Shown here one piece after another: positions 9,766-18,608 of a stretch of 61,733 nucleotides of DNA. Position 1 is the stretch's first letter; each line of letters begins with the position of its first letter. The position numbers were made by a program, and so were the translations under genes. The stretch is from Elainella sp. Prado103 (GTDB taxonomy: Bacteria; Cyanobacteriota; Cyanobacteriia; Elainellales; Elainellaceae), in assembly GCA_025454395.1 (NCBI GenBank), contig JALOOM010000028.1:1-61733 (forward strand), in the 5' to 3' direction. Below the pieces are notes generated by a model, which did no database searches, had not been told where the DNA came from, and saw only the letters and a program-made list of their open reading frames with translations.

Positions 9766-9893
9766 CCAAACGAGGTATCTCTGAGCGGGGGCATACCTGA
9801 GCAGTATACCCAATTCCTTTGCCGGGTTCAGTGAATCTTTTGCAGATGCAATATTCGGCAAGTCACAGCATTGCTGTTCTGGTTTGGATGGTT

Positions 9894-11111
9894 TTAAGAT
9901 TGCAATGCCCATGCTAGAAATCGTTCAGTATAGTAGAGTGAAATTTGGTTGCCGATCCCCCGGAAGATGGCATCAAAGGCATGTTCTGACCAAGGCAGTG
10001 GCACGAGTAAGGCAAGATTGTCGGCGGATCGTAATCGCTCAGCGAGAGCCAAGCCAAATTTAAACTCAACAATGTGATCACGCTGACCATAAATCAACAG
10101 CGTCGGCGGCAAGCCAGGTTTGACCCACTCTATCGGTGAGGCTGATCGATACAGATCAGGCAGTTGATCGGGTGTGCCGCCTAAAAACGTCTCCAGCACC
10201 GCTCTCGTATCAATGGGATCAGGTTGCGGCGGATCATAATAGCCAGCGGTCAAATCGACCGGGCCGTAGTAGCTCACGATCGCCCGAATGGGGGGTTCTA
10301 CCTGTTCATCTTGATAGCCAGATAATAGCCCCAGATGTCCCCCTGCTGACCACCCGACGATCGCCAATCGATCAGTATCCAGATTATAAGCAATAGCATT
10401 CTGACGAATCCATTGTAAACATGCTCGGGTATCTTCTAGTTGGGCTGGAAAATGATATGCTGGAGCATGACGATAATCGATCGCTATGACGATGTAACCT
10501 TGGGCGGCCATGTAGGTATTAAATTGAGAATTTTGCCCAGAATCACCCCGCTGCCATGCACCTCCATAAATTGCCATGATGCCAGGATAACGGGACTGGT
10601 CAGGAGATCCTTGAGCAGGAGATAACTGATGCAGCGGTCGGTAAATCTTTAAACGGAGAGTGTTCCCTGTGGGGGTGACAATGGAGTGGTGATCTTGGCG
10701 AACGGGAGGGATAAAAATCCCCCGGATCAGATCAGTCCAAATGATCGGCTGGGATCGCATTGGATCAGCATCTATGAACTGGGGACTATCCACACGGCCC
10801 AAGATGGTCTGAAACTGGCTATTTGCCTGGTTGAGTGTGGCTGGAATTTGCAACAGGGGAAGGCTACTCAGAACGATAGCAAAGCTACTTAGAAGAACGA
10901 CCAAGTAAACAAAGCGCGATCGGTGCAACCCTGTCAAAATTCCAGCAAAAATTAGTCCGGCAAGATGACCGATCAACAGCAATGGGCTAATCTCAGGAGC
11001 CCCAACCGCCAAGGGCAGGAGAGCAAATGTTGGAGCGGGGATAACAATCCAACTACTCAGAAATAACCCGCCGCTACTCCATATCAAACTGAGCCATTTG
11101 AGCCTATTCAT
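9894..11111 (-). CDS. Membrane-anchored alpha/beta hydrolase, esterase type
   Basis: 405-residue protein with two or three N-terminal membrane segments (roughly residues 5-25, 40-60, 66-90) and a C-terminal alpha/beta hydrolase domain of the hormone-sensitive-lipase/carboxylesterase kind. The oxyanion motif YGGAW is at 182-186, the nucleophile motif GWSAGG at 253-258 (Ser255), and likely triad partners Asp345 (GQRDHIVEF) and His377 (SEHAF). The substrate is unknown. The gene precedes the sigma/anti-sigma pair on the same strand, so it might belong to that stress regulon, but this is only context. Confidence 0.82.
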   Translation of the reverse strand: MNRLKWLSLIWSSGGLFLSSWIVIPAPTFALLPLAVGAPEISPLLLIGHLAGLIFAGILTGLHRSRFVYLVVLLSSFAIVLSSLPLLQIPATLNQANSQFQTILGRVDSPQFIDADPMRSQPIIWTDLIRGIFIPPVRQDHHSIVTPTGNTLRLKIYRPLHQLSPAQGSPDQSRYPGIMAIYGGAWQRGDSGQNSQFNTYMAAQGYIVIAIDYRHAPAYHFPAQLEDTRACLQWIRQNAIAYNLDTDRLAIVGWSAGGHLGLLSGYQDEQVEPPIRAIVSYYGPVDLTAGYYDPPQPDPIDTRAVLETFLGGTPDQLPDLYRSASPIEWVKPGLPPTLLIYGQRDHIVEFKFGLALAERLRSADNLALLVPLPWSEHAFDAIFRGIGNQISLYYTERFLAWALQS

Positions 11112-11174
11112 GTCTGTTCAGATTGGGCGATCAGTCAAACGGGTTCGATCGAGGCAGCGATCTGCCAGCCTGTC

Positions 11175-11206
11175 ACACCTTGATATGCCACCATCCTTGA
11201 TATGCC
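11175..11206. repeat. 16-bp direct repeat, 2 copies
   Basis: Two near-identical copies containing TTGATATGCCACC, between the hydrolase and the NTF2-like gene. Confidence 0.5.
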
Positions 11207-11219
11207 ACCCTGATGAATG

Positions 11220-11630
11220 TCAGGGTTGCTCTAACTCAGCCAGCATGGCTCCAGGATTCCAATAGGCCCGCATTGATTGAATTTTACCAGCCGTATTGAA
11301 TTCAAACAGATCAATTCCTTCAAATTTCACCGATCGACCCATTGTGCTGATACCTTGCCCGATCCACTTCACAGCAGCTTCGTTGCCATTAATAGAAATA
11401 AATTCGGCTTGTAGTCCGATCGTGACAAATCGATCAGCAATTTGCCGAAAAAATTGTCGCAATTGATCATGCCCACGCAACGCAGCGCCCTCCGCCGGAT
11501 CATAATTGACACTATCGGGGGCAAAGCAAGCAACCATTGCTTCTACCGGGTCATCACTCTGACTCGCCTGAAAATATTGCTGAACGGTCGATCGAATTTG
11601 ATCTGGAGATATCGCCAGTTGAGTATTCAT
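11220..11630 (-). CDS. NTF2-like / SnoaL-like protein
   Basis: 136-residue single-domain protein of the NTF2-like superfamily: N-terminal helix VQQYFQASQSDDPVEAMVACFAPD, then strands with EFISINGNEAAVKWIG and a C-terminal IQSMRAYWNPG. These small conical folds act as enzymes, ligand binders or scaffolds; no catalytic residues can be fixed here. It stands alone on the minus strand, 108 bp upstream of the hydrolase, and may be the first gene of that transcript. Confidence 0.75.
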   Translation of the reverse strand: MNTQLAISPDQIRSTVQQYFQASQSDDPVEAMVACFAPDSVNYDPAEGAALRGHDQLRQFFRQIADRFVTIGLQAEFISINGNEAAVKWIGQGISTMGRSVKFEGIDLFEFNTAGKIQSMRAYWNPGAMLAELEQP

Positions 11631-12026
11631 AGATTCCGTGAATGATCAAAGGGAAAAATGGGAATATCACAGTGAATTTCATCTTCAGCTCACCACCCCA
11701 CTTCCCTCAAACCACCATGAATACGGTTCAATTGGTGGCTCAACCGAAAGGGTTTTGAGCAGATGCTAAAACAGAATACGTTGAGATCAGCCAGTTGGAT
11801 TGATCGGCCAGTTGGATTGATCGGCCAGTTGGATTGATCGGCCAGTTGAATCAGGTGAACTGGTAATGATAATGATGCGGATTTACCCTTCGATCACTTG
11901 AATCTTCTCACAGGTGCTGAATCATCAGCTACTTCACTATCACGGGTGCAACGTTTCATCTCGCAATATTTCATCTCGCAATATTAAATTAGCAACCCTC
12001 AACTTGTAGAAGTAGGAAAATAGAGT
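11631..12026. other. Intergenic region between divergent genes
   Basis: 396 bp with no gene. It holds the 17-bp repeat array described separately and two adjoining copies of ATTTCATCTCGCAAT near 11950-11985. Promoters for both flanking genes are expected but no clear -35/-10 pair was assigned. Confidence 0.5.
11789..11852. repeat. 17-bp tandem repeat, about 4 copies
   Basis: Unit GGCCAGTTGGATTGATC repeated with few changes. It resembles the unit of the array at 23269-23349 (CAGCCAGTTTGATCAAG), sharing CCAGTT and GATC. Confidence 0.9.
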
Positions 12027-12629
12027 ATGAGTTGCGATCGTCACCCTATGAAACATCACAATCCAGGTCAGAATCTCTATCATCCGGATCGTTATCCCGT
12101 TGAGCACCTATCGCGGCTGATTCGCTTGGGCTGGGCGATCGGGCTGGGCTGGGCGATCGGGCTGGGCTGGGCGATCGGGCTGGGCAGTACCCTGTGGATC
12201 GTCGGCATTAGTCAACCCCCCCCGGTCTTTGCTGAGGATCTGATCGCCCGTCGGATGGAGGACTTGAAACAATCGTCCGATCGCTGGATCGAAGTGAATG
12301 TGGCAACTCAGCGACTGATCGCTTGGCAAGGCAATATGCCAGTCTATGCCATTATTATTTCAACTGGCACTGATGAACATCCCACCCCAACCGGCACCTT
12401 CGCGATTCAATCCAAACACCGAACCGCCCGGATGCAAGGCGATGACTATGATGTGCCAGATGTGCCCTTCACCATGTATTACTCTGGCAACTATGCAATC
12501 CACGGAGCCTATTGGCATCGGCGGTTTGGTACACCTGTGAGCCATGGCTGCGTCAATGTAGCGGTTGACCATGCAGAATGGCTGTTTAACTGGGCTGGGA
12601 TCGGCACACCGGTAGTCGTACATTTCTAA
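12027..12629 (+). CDS. L,D-transpeptidase (YkuD domain)
   Basis: 200-residue envelope enzyme that forms 3-3 peptidoglycan cross-links or attaches proteins to the wall. The catalytic signature is intact: HGAYWH at 159-164 and SHGCVNV at 172-178 with Cys175. The N-terminal signal or anchor is unusual: residues 34-53 consist of three copies of the hexapeptide GLGWAI encoded by a perfect 18-bp repeat, followed by a likely cleavage region VFAED. ATGs at 12027 and 12048 are both possible starts. It is convergent to nothing and stands alone. Confidence 0.9.
   Translation: MSCDRHPMKHHNPGQNLYHPDRYPVEHLSRLIRLGWAIGLGWAIGLGWAIGLGSTLWIVGISQPPPVFAEDLIARRMEDLKQSSDRWIEVNVATQRLIAWQGNMPVYAIIISTGTDEHPTPTGTFAIQSKHRTARMQGDDYDVPDVPFTMYYSGNYAIHGAYWHRRFGTPVSHGCVNVAVDHAEWLFNWAGIGTPVVVHF
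12128..12185. repeat. 18-bp in-frame tandem repeat inside the L,D-transpeptidase gene
   Basis: Unit GGGCTGGGCGATCGGGCT, three perfect copies plus four bases. Each unit encodes six residues and contains the HIP1-like core GCGATCGG. Together they form the hydrophobic part of the signal segment. Confidence 0.95.
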
Positions 12630-13174
12630 CTAGATTTCTCTAATCGGGTGCCTCAATATGCGGTTGAGGGAAGCTCCTGAGCTGCCAGTATCAGCCCAGA
12701 TTTTCGGTAATTTTGCGGGTTGATGTGATGGGTATCACCTGAACTTTAGACGGCAAACACGGTAGCAAGGGGCATCCATCACGAGGAGGCTACCGAAAGA
12801 TCACCTTTGCTCTGTAGGCAGCATCACTTAGAAGAATAGGCAGAACCCCGATACTAAGCTCTGTGAGATTACGGAAGCGACCTGCCATGCAAGTTGTCTT
12901 AGTTTTCCCAACCGTCTAGGGTGCATTAATTGACGGTGCTTAAAATCAGGGTGCATATATCAGGGTGCATATATCAGGGCGCATCATTGGTCTGATCCAG
13001 GATCGCGAATGGCTGAAGTGGAAGTATGCCGCAGAGGAGAAAGTAATTTTCTCTCATGTTGCAGCATGACCGTTTTGAGGTTCGCGTTCCTGATCCGGCT
13101 CGGACGCTCAGAGCTGAGGAACCTATACTGGAAGGTAGATACTGGACGGTAGATGAGGTCAAAGGTTCTCAGGC
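12630..13174. other. 545-bp intergenic region
   Basis: No gene found. Contains a 14-bp array (listed separately) and a short duplication around GGTAGATACTGGACGGTAGAT near 13132-13154, just before the next gene. Confidence 0.5.
12945..12986. repeat. 14-bp tandem repeat, 3 copies
   Basis: Unit ATCAGGGTGCATAT, two perfect copies and one diverged copy. A related TAGGGTGCATTAAT lies 27 bp upstream, so the array may once have been longer. Confidence 0.85.
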
Positions 13175-14533
13175 ATGAGCACAGAACTAAACCCTGCAAT
13201 GATGCGGGCAGTGGAAAAACTAGACTACCGAGTTACGATCGGTGATGTAGCAGCCCAAGCCGGATTGGAAGTGAAAACGGCAGAACGGGATCTGCTGGCT
13301 CTGGCATCGGCGGCTGGTGGACATCTGCAAGTGTCCGAATCGGGAGAAATTGCTTACCTGTTTCCACGCAACTTCCGTCAAATCCTTCGCAGTAAAGACT
13401 GGAGGCTCCGCTGGCAGGAAACCCTCAGCAAGATTTGGAACTTCATCTTTTATCTAATTCGTATTTCTTTTGGTTTGTATTTAATTGCCTCGATCGCGCT
13501 AATTGGAATTGCGATCGTGATCATTTTGATTGCCCTCAATAGCCGAGATGACAATGGCAACAGTGGAGATTCTTGGGGTGGGGGCTCTGTCAGTACCGGC
13601 GGTTGGGGCGGGGGCTGGGGCGGCAACTGGTTTGTCATCTTCATGCCGGATTACTACGACCGGCGCGGTTACTACAGCTCAAGACATCGCAAATCAGGTA
13701 ACCGACGGGGTGGGCGATCGGACGAGGAAGGACGTTCCTTGAACTTTTTGGAGGCAATTTTCTCATTTCTATTTGGAGATGGCAATCCCAATGCCGATCT
13801 GGAAGAACGTCGTTGGCAAACCATTGGGACGGTCATTCGCAATCAGGGTGGAGCCGTTGTGGCCGAGCAGATTGCTCCCTATTTAGACGAGCTGGGGCGA
13901 TCGGCCCAGTTAGGCGATGAAGACTATATGTTGCCCGTTCTGAGCCGGTTTAACGGTCGGCCCGAGGTCAGCCCGACAGGCGAATTGATCTATCACTTTC
14001 CTGAACTGCAAGTGACTGCCCAACAGTCAAAACCTCAGCCGATCTCAGCCTACCTGAAAGAACGCTCCTGGAAATTTAGCGAAGCCAGTGCTGGCCAGAT
14101 CTTGGCGGCGATCGGGCTGGGTGGCATCAACTTAGTCGGCGCGTTGGTGTTGGGTGGTTTGCTTGGCGATGGCTCGATCGCTCAAGAGTTGGGGGGCTTC
14201 GTCGAATTTGTCGCTGGCATCTATTGGCTCCTCTTAGGCTACGGCACTGGTTTTCTGGGCATCCCCCTGGTGCGCTATTTCTGGGTGCAAGGGCGGAATC
14301 GTCAAGTGGAGTCTCGCAACGACCAACGCCAGACACGCGCCATCACCGCCAATCAGTTGGAAGCCGCAACCCCTGCAAAGCTCGATTTTGCCCGTCAGTT
14401 TGCTGCTGAAACGGTGATTCGATCGGACGATTTAGCCTATACCACTGAAACCGATCTGACGGAACAAGAGCTGAGTCAAGCCGACAAAATTGATGCAGAA
14501 TGGCGGCGGCGATTAGAACAGGGTGAAGCCTGA
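13175..14533 (+). CDS. Unknown membrane protein with duplicated domain
   Basis: 452 residues, no family recognised. A winged-helix-like domain of about 60 residues occurs twice: residues 8-66 contain GGHLQVSESGEIAYLFP and residues 215-280 contain GRPEVSPTGELIYHFP. Between them lies a membrane segment (about 88-122) and a Gly/Trp/Ser-rich stretch with SWGGG, GGWGGGWGG and a Tyr/Arg-rich run. Two further hydrophobic segments lie near 305-360, followed by a charged C-terminus. The layout suggests a membrane-anchored protein with two cytoplasmic DNA- or protein-binding domains, which is inference. It is convergent with fraE. Confidence 0.75.
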   Translation: MSTELNPAMMRAVEKLDYRVTIGDVAAQAGLEVKTAERDLLALASAAGGHLQVSESGEIAYLFPRNFRQILRSKDWRLRWQETLSKIWNFIFYLIRISFGLYLIASIALIGIAIVIILIALNSRDDNGNSGDSWGGGSVSTGGWGGGWGGNWFVIFMPDYYDRRGYYSSRHRKSGNRRGGRSDEEGRSLNFLEAIFSFLFGDGNPNADLEERRWQTIGTVIRNQGGAVVAEQIAPYLDELGRSAQLGDEDYMLPVLSRFNGRPEVSPTGELIYHFPELQVTAQQSKPQPISAYLKERSWKFSEASAGQILAAIGLGGINLVGALVLGGLLGDGSIAQELGGFVEFVAGIYWLLLGYGTGFLGIPLVRYFWVQGRNRQVESRNDQRQTRAITANQLEAATPAKLDFARQFAAETVIRSDDLAYTTETDLTEQELSQADKIDAEWRRRLEQGEA

Positions 14534-14593
14534 GGGGTCAAGCGAGATCAGCCCTCTCTCCCGATCGAGCCAGCCGACAAACTACACCCAACC

Positions 14594-15373
14594 CTAAAAT
14601 TGTCGTCTCGAAAAAATCAGGGTGGTAATCGCCAGCAGCAACACCGTATAGAAAATGCCATAGGCTGCATGGTTGAGCAATTCCAGGGGAGGAGGCAGCA
14701 GGGCGGTTCCATAAACAGCCTGATTTCTCCAGGTCAGCCGCGCCAAATCCGGCAAAATTAAATAAAGAGCCTGGGTCACTGTTTGAATTACCGGGGATTG
14801 AGCCAGTTCCCCTAAGGCAAGTAGATCGCGACTGAGATGCCCCATTAAATAAACTGCGATCGTCAGCAGCATCGCCAACACCGGGCTGGTGATCACACCA
14901 AACAGGAGCGCCACTGCCACCATCAGCGAGAGTTCCAAGATCTGAAACAGGGCCGCGATCCCTAAACTCAGAGCCGGAAAAGGGATCTGCTGCCAATAAA
15001 AAATGCCAAAGCTAATGGCCGTCATGGCAATCACCAGATCCGCAATCACGGCTGTCAGTCCCCAATGTTTGCCCACAATGAACTCGGCCGCACTCACTGG
15101 TTTGGCAATCATCACAAACACGGTTCGCTTCTCAATTTCTTTACTGACTAAGCTAGTGCCCACAAAAATGGCAATCAGTAGCCCTAAAATGCCGATCGCC
15201 CCCACTCCCACATCTACCAAAATTTTGTTCTGAGTATTGGCTGCCACATAGGGTAACAGCACTGCTGCTGCCACCATTAACACTGCATAAAACGCAATCA
15301 AATATAGGATGCGATCCCGAATCACCTCCCGAAAGACATTGCGAGCTACCACCCAAGTCCGCGCCAGATTCAC
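14594..15373 (-). CDS. fraE: Filament integrity protein FraE, ABC-2 type permease
   Basis: 259-residue ABC-2-type membrane protein with six predicted helices. It starts (M)NLARTWVVARNVFREVIRDRI and has the ABC-2 features VSKEIEKRTVFVMIAKPVS and a C-terminal hydrophobic hairpin. The start is GTG at 15373 with AGGAA six bases upstream. Third gene after fraC and fraD, the order known from Anabaena, where FraE is needed for filament integrity. No ATPase subunit is next to it. The assignment depends mainly on synteny; the sequence itself shows an ABC-2 permease. Confidence 0.8.
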   Translation of the reverse strand: MNLARTWVVARNVFREVIRDRILYLIAFYAVLMVAAAVLLPYVAANTQNKILVDVGVGAIGILGLLIAIFVGTSLVSKEIEKRTVFVMIAKPVSAAEFIVGKHWGLTAVIADLVIAMTAISFGIFYWQQIPFPALSLGIAALFQILELSLMVAVALLFGVITSPVLAMLLTIAVYLMGHLSRDLLALGELAQSPVIQTVTQALYLILPDLARLTWRNQAVYGTALLPPPLELLNHAAYGIFYTVLLLAITTLIFSRRQF

Positions 15374-15472
15374 AATATTTCCTTCCTGATCTTGAATAGA
15401 CTGGATCTTAGATAGACTAAGATGACTGACCTGATACTGCCGATTATTGTATGCCTTGATCGATCTAGTCGG

Positions 15473-16534
15473 TTACCCTAGCACTTCCATACGGCTGGGC
15501 TGACACTGGAGATCAAAGCTGCTGCCCTGCTGCAAGTCTTCAAAGGATTGGGGATTGGGGTTGACCACTTCCCGGATTGTACAAAGTCGCCGAAACACGC
15601 TGCGATCGGGTTGGGATGTTGGGCCACGCCAGATTGCCCGCAGCAGTAAATCAACCTGGCTGGATTGGAACACCGTCTCCGGGAGAATTTGCCAGAAGGC
15701 TGACTCTCGTGGCAGTTCTTCTCCATAAACCCGACGAATCATTTGCTCCCTGAGGTTGGTTTGGGTGGTGGTGCGATCTTCACCATTAGTCAGTTCATTC
15801 AGCCAGCGCTGGGCTTCGATCCAACTTTTGCCATTTAATGTCTCTCGAACAACCGTTTCAGCGGCATCCAGGATCTCATACCCCTTGGGCATAGCGGGTG
15901 GAGCCGCGCCAATCCGAGTCACGAATACACTGCGGCTGAAATCCTCCGATCGCAGACTCGGGTAACGTTGCAAAACATCTTGAATCACAAAGTGAAACTG
16001 AAACCAGCTCGACAGCAACCCACTGATCAAAAACAGCAGCACAATATCTTGCCGATCCTCTGATTTAGGCAACTCAATCTTCAGGCCTGCCTTAACAAAA
16101 CGATTCCAACTGGCTAATACAGCCGAGAAGATCGGCCAGCTAATCAAAGCCCCCTGCCAGTCTCGAATGATGAAGTCGTTGGTGAAAAAGGCCATGGTAG
16201 CCACCATGCCCGTCAGCCAGGGCCCATACTTCAGCTTGTAGTCAATCAGGGGAATTTGAATGGTTTTGCCTTTATAATCCTTGCCAAGCAGGGCCCAGTC
16301 AAGTCCGATGATCAAAAATCCCCAGGCAAAGATGGACACAAACTTACGGACATAAATGCCCTCCAACAACAGCATCACAAACCAGGAAAACAGGCTAAGC
16401 AGTAGGGTTGCTTCCCAGGAAAACGCTTTGACGGTTTTAAGCCATTGCTGCACCTTTTCTGCTTGAGCGCTGGCAAATTTCGCAAAATTACGAAACAGGA
16501 AAAAATCCAGCAGAAATCTCGTCAGGTTATCCAC
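15473..16534 (-). CDS. fraD: Septal junction protein FraD
   Basis: 353 residues with several membrane helices in the N-terminal 200 residues (ATLLLSLFSWFVMLLLEGIY, FAWGFLIIGLDWALLG, LTGMVATMAFF, LLFLISGLLSSWF) and a soluble C-terminal part on one side of the membrane. In Anabaena, FraD sits at septal junctions between cells. The start is GTG at 16534, preceded by GAGAGG; it overlaps the end of fraC by 8 bases, so the two are translationally coupled. fraE follows 99 bp later. Confidence 0.8.
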   Translation of the reverse strand: MDNLTRFLLDFFLFRNFAKFASAQAEKVQQWLKTVKAFSWEATLLLSLFSWFVMLLLEGIYVRKFVSIFAWGFLIIGLDWALLGKDYKGKTIQIPLIDYKLKYGPWLTGMVATMAFFTNDFIIRDWQGALISWPIFSAVLASWNRFVKAGLKIELPKSEDRQDIVLLFLISGLLSSWFQFHFVIQDVLQRYPSLRSEDFSRSVFVTRIGAAPPAMPKGYEILDAAETVVRETLNGKSWIEAQRWLNELTNGEDRTTTQTNLREQMIRRVYGEELPRESAFWQILPETVFQSSQVDLLLRAIWRGPTSQPDRSVFRRLCTIREVVNPNPQSFEDLQQGSSFDLQCQPSRMEVLG

Positions 16535-17117
16535 GCCCGCCTCTCGACAATTGGGTCAACAGCAATAGAATTAGTAGGATCGCGCTATAGCTCCAAGCAT
16601 TGGCAAACAGCACCGCGGCAATATTGAGCTGGCCTTCTCGGCGCGGATCTTTCCGTAGATCCCGAATGGTTTGGCTTTTTTCTCTCTCAGGTTCTGTTTC
16701 TTCGGCAATTTGAGGGAATTCCGATTGCAGGAGCCAGCGGAGCGCCCATAGCCCGACTTGCTTGACAATAAAACTGGCAAAGAAAGTCAGGAAGCCCAAC
16801 AAAATCAAAATACTGAGCGATTGGTTGGTGTAGCGATTAAAAAACAGGAAGTTGAGCAGGGCGGTTTCCACTCCCCCTGTTAGCTGAGCCGGTAAAATTG
16901 CCGTCAGTTCAAAGAAGGTAAAGATCGTGAACCAACCCAACACCGTAGACAGCAGATTCATCGATAGTGCATATTGCACACTTTGCTTCGGCGAAATCGG
17001 CTGATTATTGGGAGTACGCAGCATCCGAAAAAAGACCGATGCCTCAACCGCCACCGCCACCATCAGCAGCAGACACTGCAAAATCATCGCACGTAGCGGC
17101 AGCACCTCCGGCAGCAT
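16527..17117 (-). CDS. fraC: Filament integrity protein FraC
   Basis: 196-residue membrane protein with about four to five helices: ILQCLLLMVAVAVEASVFF at the N-terminus, MNLLSTVLGWFTIFTFFEL, SILILLGFLTFFASFIVK and a C-terminal ILLILLLLTQL. AGGAG is eight bases before the ATG. First gene of the fraC-fraD-fraE operon; the three proteins are required for filament integrity and cell-cell exchange in Anabaena. Presence of the set argues for a filamentous host. Confidence 0.82.
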   Translation of the reverse strand: MLPEVLPLRAMILQCLLLMVAVAVEASVFFRMLRTPNNQPISPKQSVQYALSMNLLSTVLGWFTIFTFFELTAILPAQLTGGVETALLNFLFFNRYTNQSLSILILLGFLTFFASFIVKQVGLWALRWLLQSEFPQIAEETEPEREKSQTIRDLRKDPRREGQLNIAAVLFANAWSYSAILLILLLLTQLSRGGRG

Positions 17118-17474
17118 TCAGGCTTCTCCTCACAGAGGCGATCGATCGAGAAGATGGCCACTCGCCCCCAAGTGTCTCTCAATTCTAGTCTTTTCTGGTC
17201 TTTGATCAAGGTTCATGGATCAAGATTGATGAGCAGCGATTGGACAGCGTGAGTTTGATCCACGACTCTCAATAACTCTCTATATCTAGTGTTAACACGA
17301 ATTTGGGTCAGGCTGATACAATCTAACTGCCCAGACTGGATAACAACGCTCAGCCTTGGACTACAGACGGACTGAAGCACGGACTAAAGCGGCTTTTCGG
17401 CAGGGTGACGATGGCTCAAGTCGGGCTTAAACAGGGCTCAACCAGTATCTATAGAGCAGTATGGCGAAAACGGT
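17118..17474. other. Divergent intergenic region fraC / CobO-like gene
   Basis: 357 bp with promoters for both sides expected. Nothing clearly repeated except short GATCAAG words near 17203-17227. No gene seen. Confidence 0.45.
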
Positions 17475-18608
17475 ATGACTAGAACAGGAATTGGTATTCG
17501 CACCGCCCAAACTCGTTCAGAGCGGCTCGATGGGCAGATCCATGTCTACGATGGCGTGGGCAAGGGAAAATCGCAGGCGGCGCTAGGAGTAGTGCTGCGA
17601 TCGATTGGACTAGGGATTAAGACGGGCAATCAAACGCGGGTGCTGCTGCTGCGGTTTCTTAAAGGACCTGGCCGTACCTATGACGAAGATGCAGCGATCG
17701 AAGCCCTGCGGCGAGGCTTTCCCCATTTGATCGATCAGGTGCGGACGGGTCGAGCGGAATTTTTTGGAGCGGAGGAGGTGACTCGCTTCGATCGACTGGA
17801 GGCACAGCGCGGTTGGGATGTGGCTAAGGGAGCGATCGCCTCTGGGCTCTACTCAGTAGTGGTATTAGATGAAATTAATCCTGTGCTCGATCTAGGGTTA
17901 CTCCCAGTGGATGAAGTGGTGAAAACCCTGGTCAATAAGCCAGAAGAATTAGAAATTATTGCGACCGGACGAGCCGCCCCACCCCCCTTGTTAGATATTG
18001 CCGATCTACATTCTGAGATGAAAGCCCATCATCATCCGAATGCGGTAGCCCACGGCATTGAAGGGATCGAAATATATACGGGTGAAGGGAAAGGAAAATC
18101 AACCAGCGCATTGGGTAAGGCATTACAAGCGATCGGCAAAGGAATCAGTCAGGATAAATCACACCGCGTTCTGATTATGCAGTGGCTCAAGGGGGGCAGT
18201 GGCTACACCGAAGATGCAGCAATCGCAGCTCTCCGCCAGAGTTATCCCAATTTGGTCGATCACCAGCGCTGTGGTCGAGATGCGATCGTCTGGCGAGGTC
18301 AGCAGCAAGACATTGACTATGTGGAAGCGGAACGGGGTTGGGAGATTGCACGAGCGGCCATTGCCTCTGGTTTATATAAAACAATCATTCTAGACGAGCT
18401 GAATCCCACTGTAGATTTGGAATTGTTGCCCCAAGAGGCGATCGTTCATGCCCTGTTACGCAAACCCCGGGATACAGAGGTGATCATGACTGGTCGCTGC
18501 AAAAATCCCCCTGGTTATTTTGATCTCGCTAGCGTCCATTCAGAGGTATTTTGCCACAAACACTATGCTGAGAAAGGCATGAATTTGAAGCGAGGCGTAG
18601 ATTTTTAA
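17475..18608 (+). CDS. Double-domain CobO/BtuR-family P-loop ATPase
   Basis: 377 residues made of two complete copies of the ATP:corrinoid adenosyltransferase fold. Copy 1 has the P-loop GVGKGKS at 27-33 and LDEIN at 131-135; copy 2 has GEGKGKS at 203-209 and LDELN at 306-310. Both copies also share LKG, ERGW/QRGW, AIASGLY and TGR. Single-domain CobO/BtuR (about 200 residues) transfers adenosine to the cobalt of corrinoids. A tandem fusion may act as a built-in dimer, or may have another P-loop role; activity cannot be judged from the sequence. Its stop overlaps the end of the convergent cupin gene by four bases. Confidence 0.82.
   Translation: MTRTGIGIRTAQTRSERLDGQIHVYDGVGKGKSQAALGVVLRSIGLGIKTGNQTRVLLLRFLKGPGRTYDEDAAIEALRRGFPHLIDQVRTGRAEFFGAEEVTRFDRLEAQRGWDVAKGAIASGLYSVVVLDEINPVLDLGLLPVDEVVKTLVNKPEELEIIATGRAAPPPLLDIADLHSEMKAHHHPNAVAHGIEGIEIYTGEGKGKSTSALGKALQAIGKGISQDKSHRVLIMQWLKGGSGYTEDAAIAALRQSYPNLVDHQRCGRDAIVWRGQQQDIDYVEAERGWEIARAAIASGLYKTIILDELNPTVDLELLPQEAIVHALLRKPRDTEVIMTGRCKNPPGYFDLASVHSEVFCHKHYAEKGMNLKRGVDF

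Noticed and set aside
14538-14996. 152-codon minus-strand frame overlapping fraE
   Set aside because: Different frame of fraE with Gly/Ser-rich random composition.
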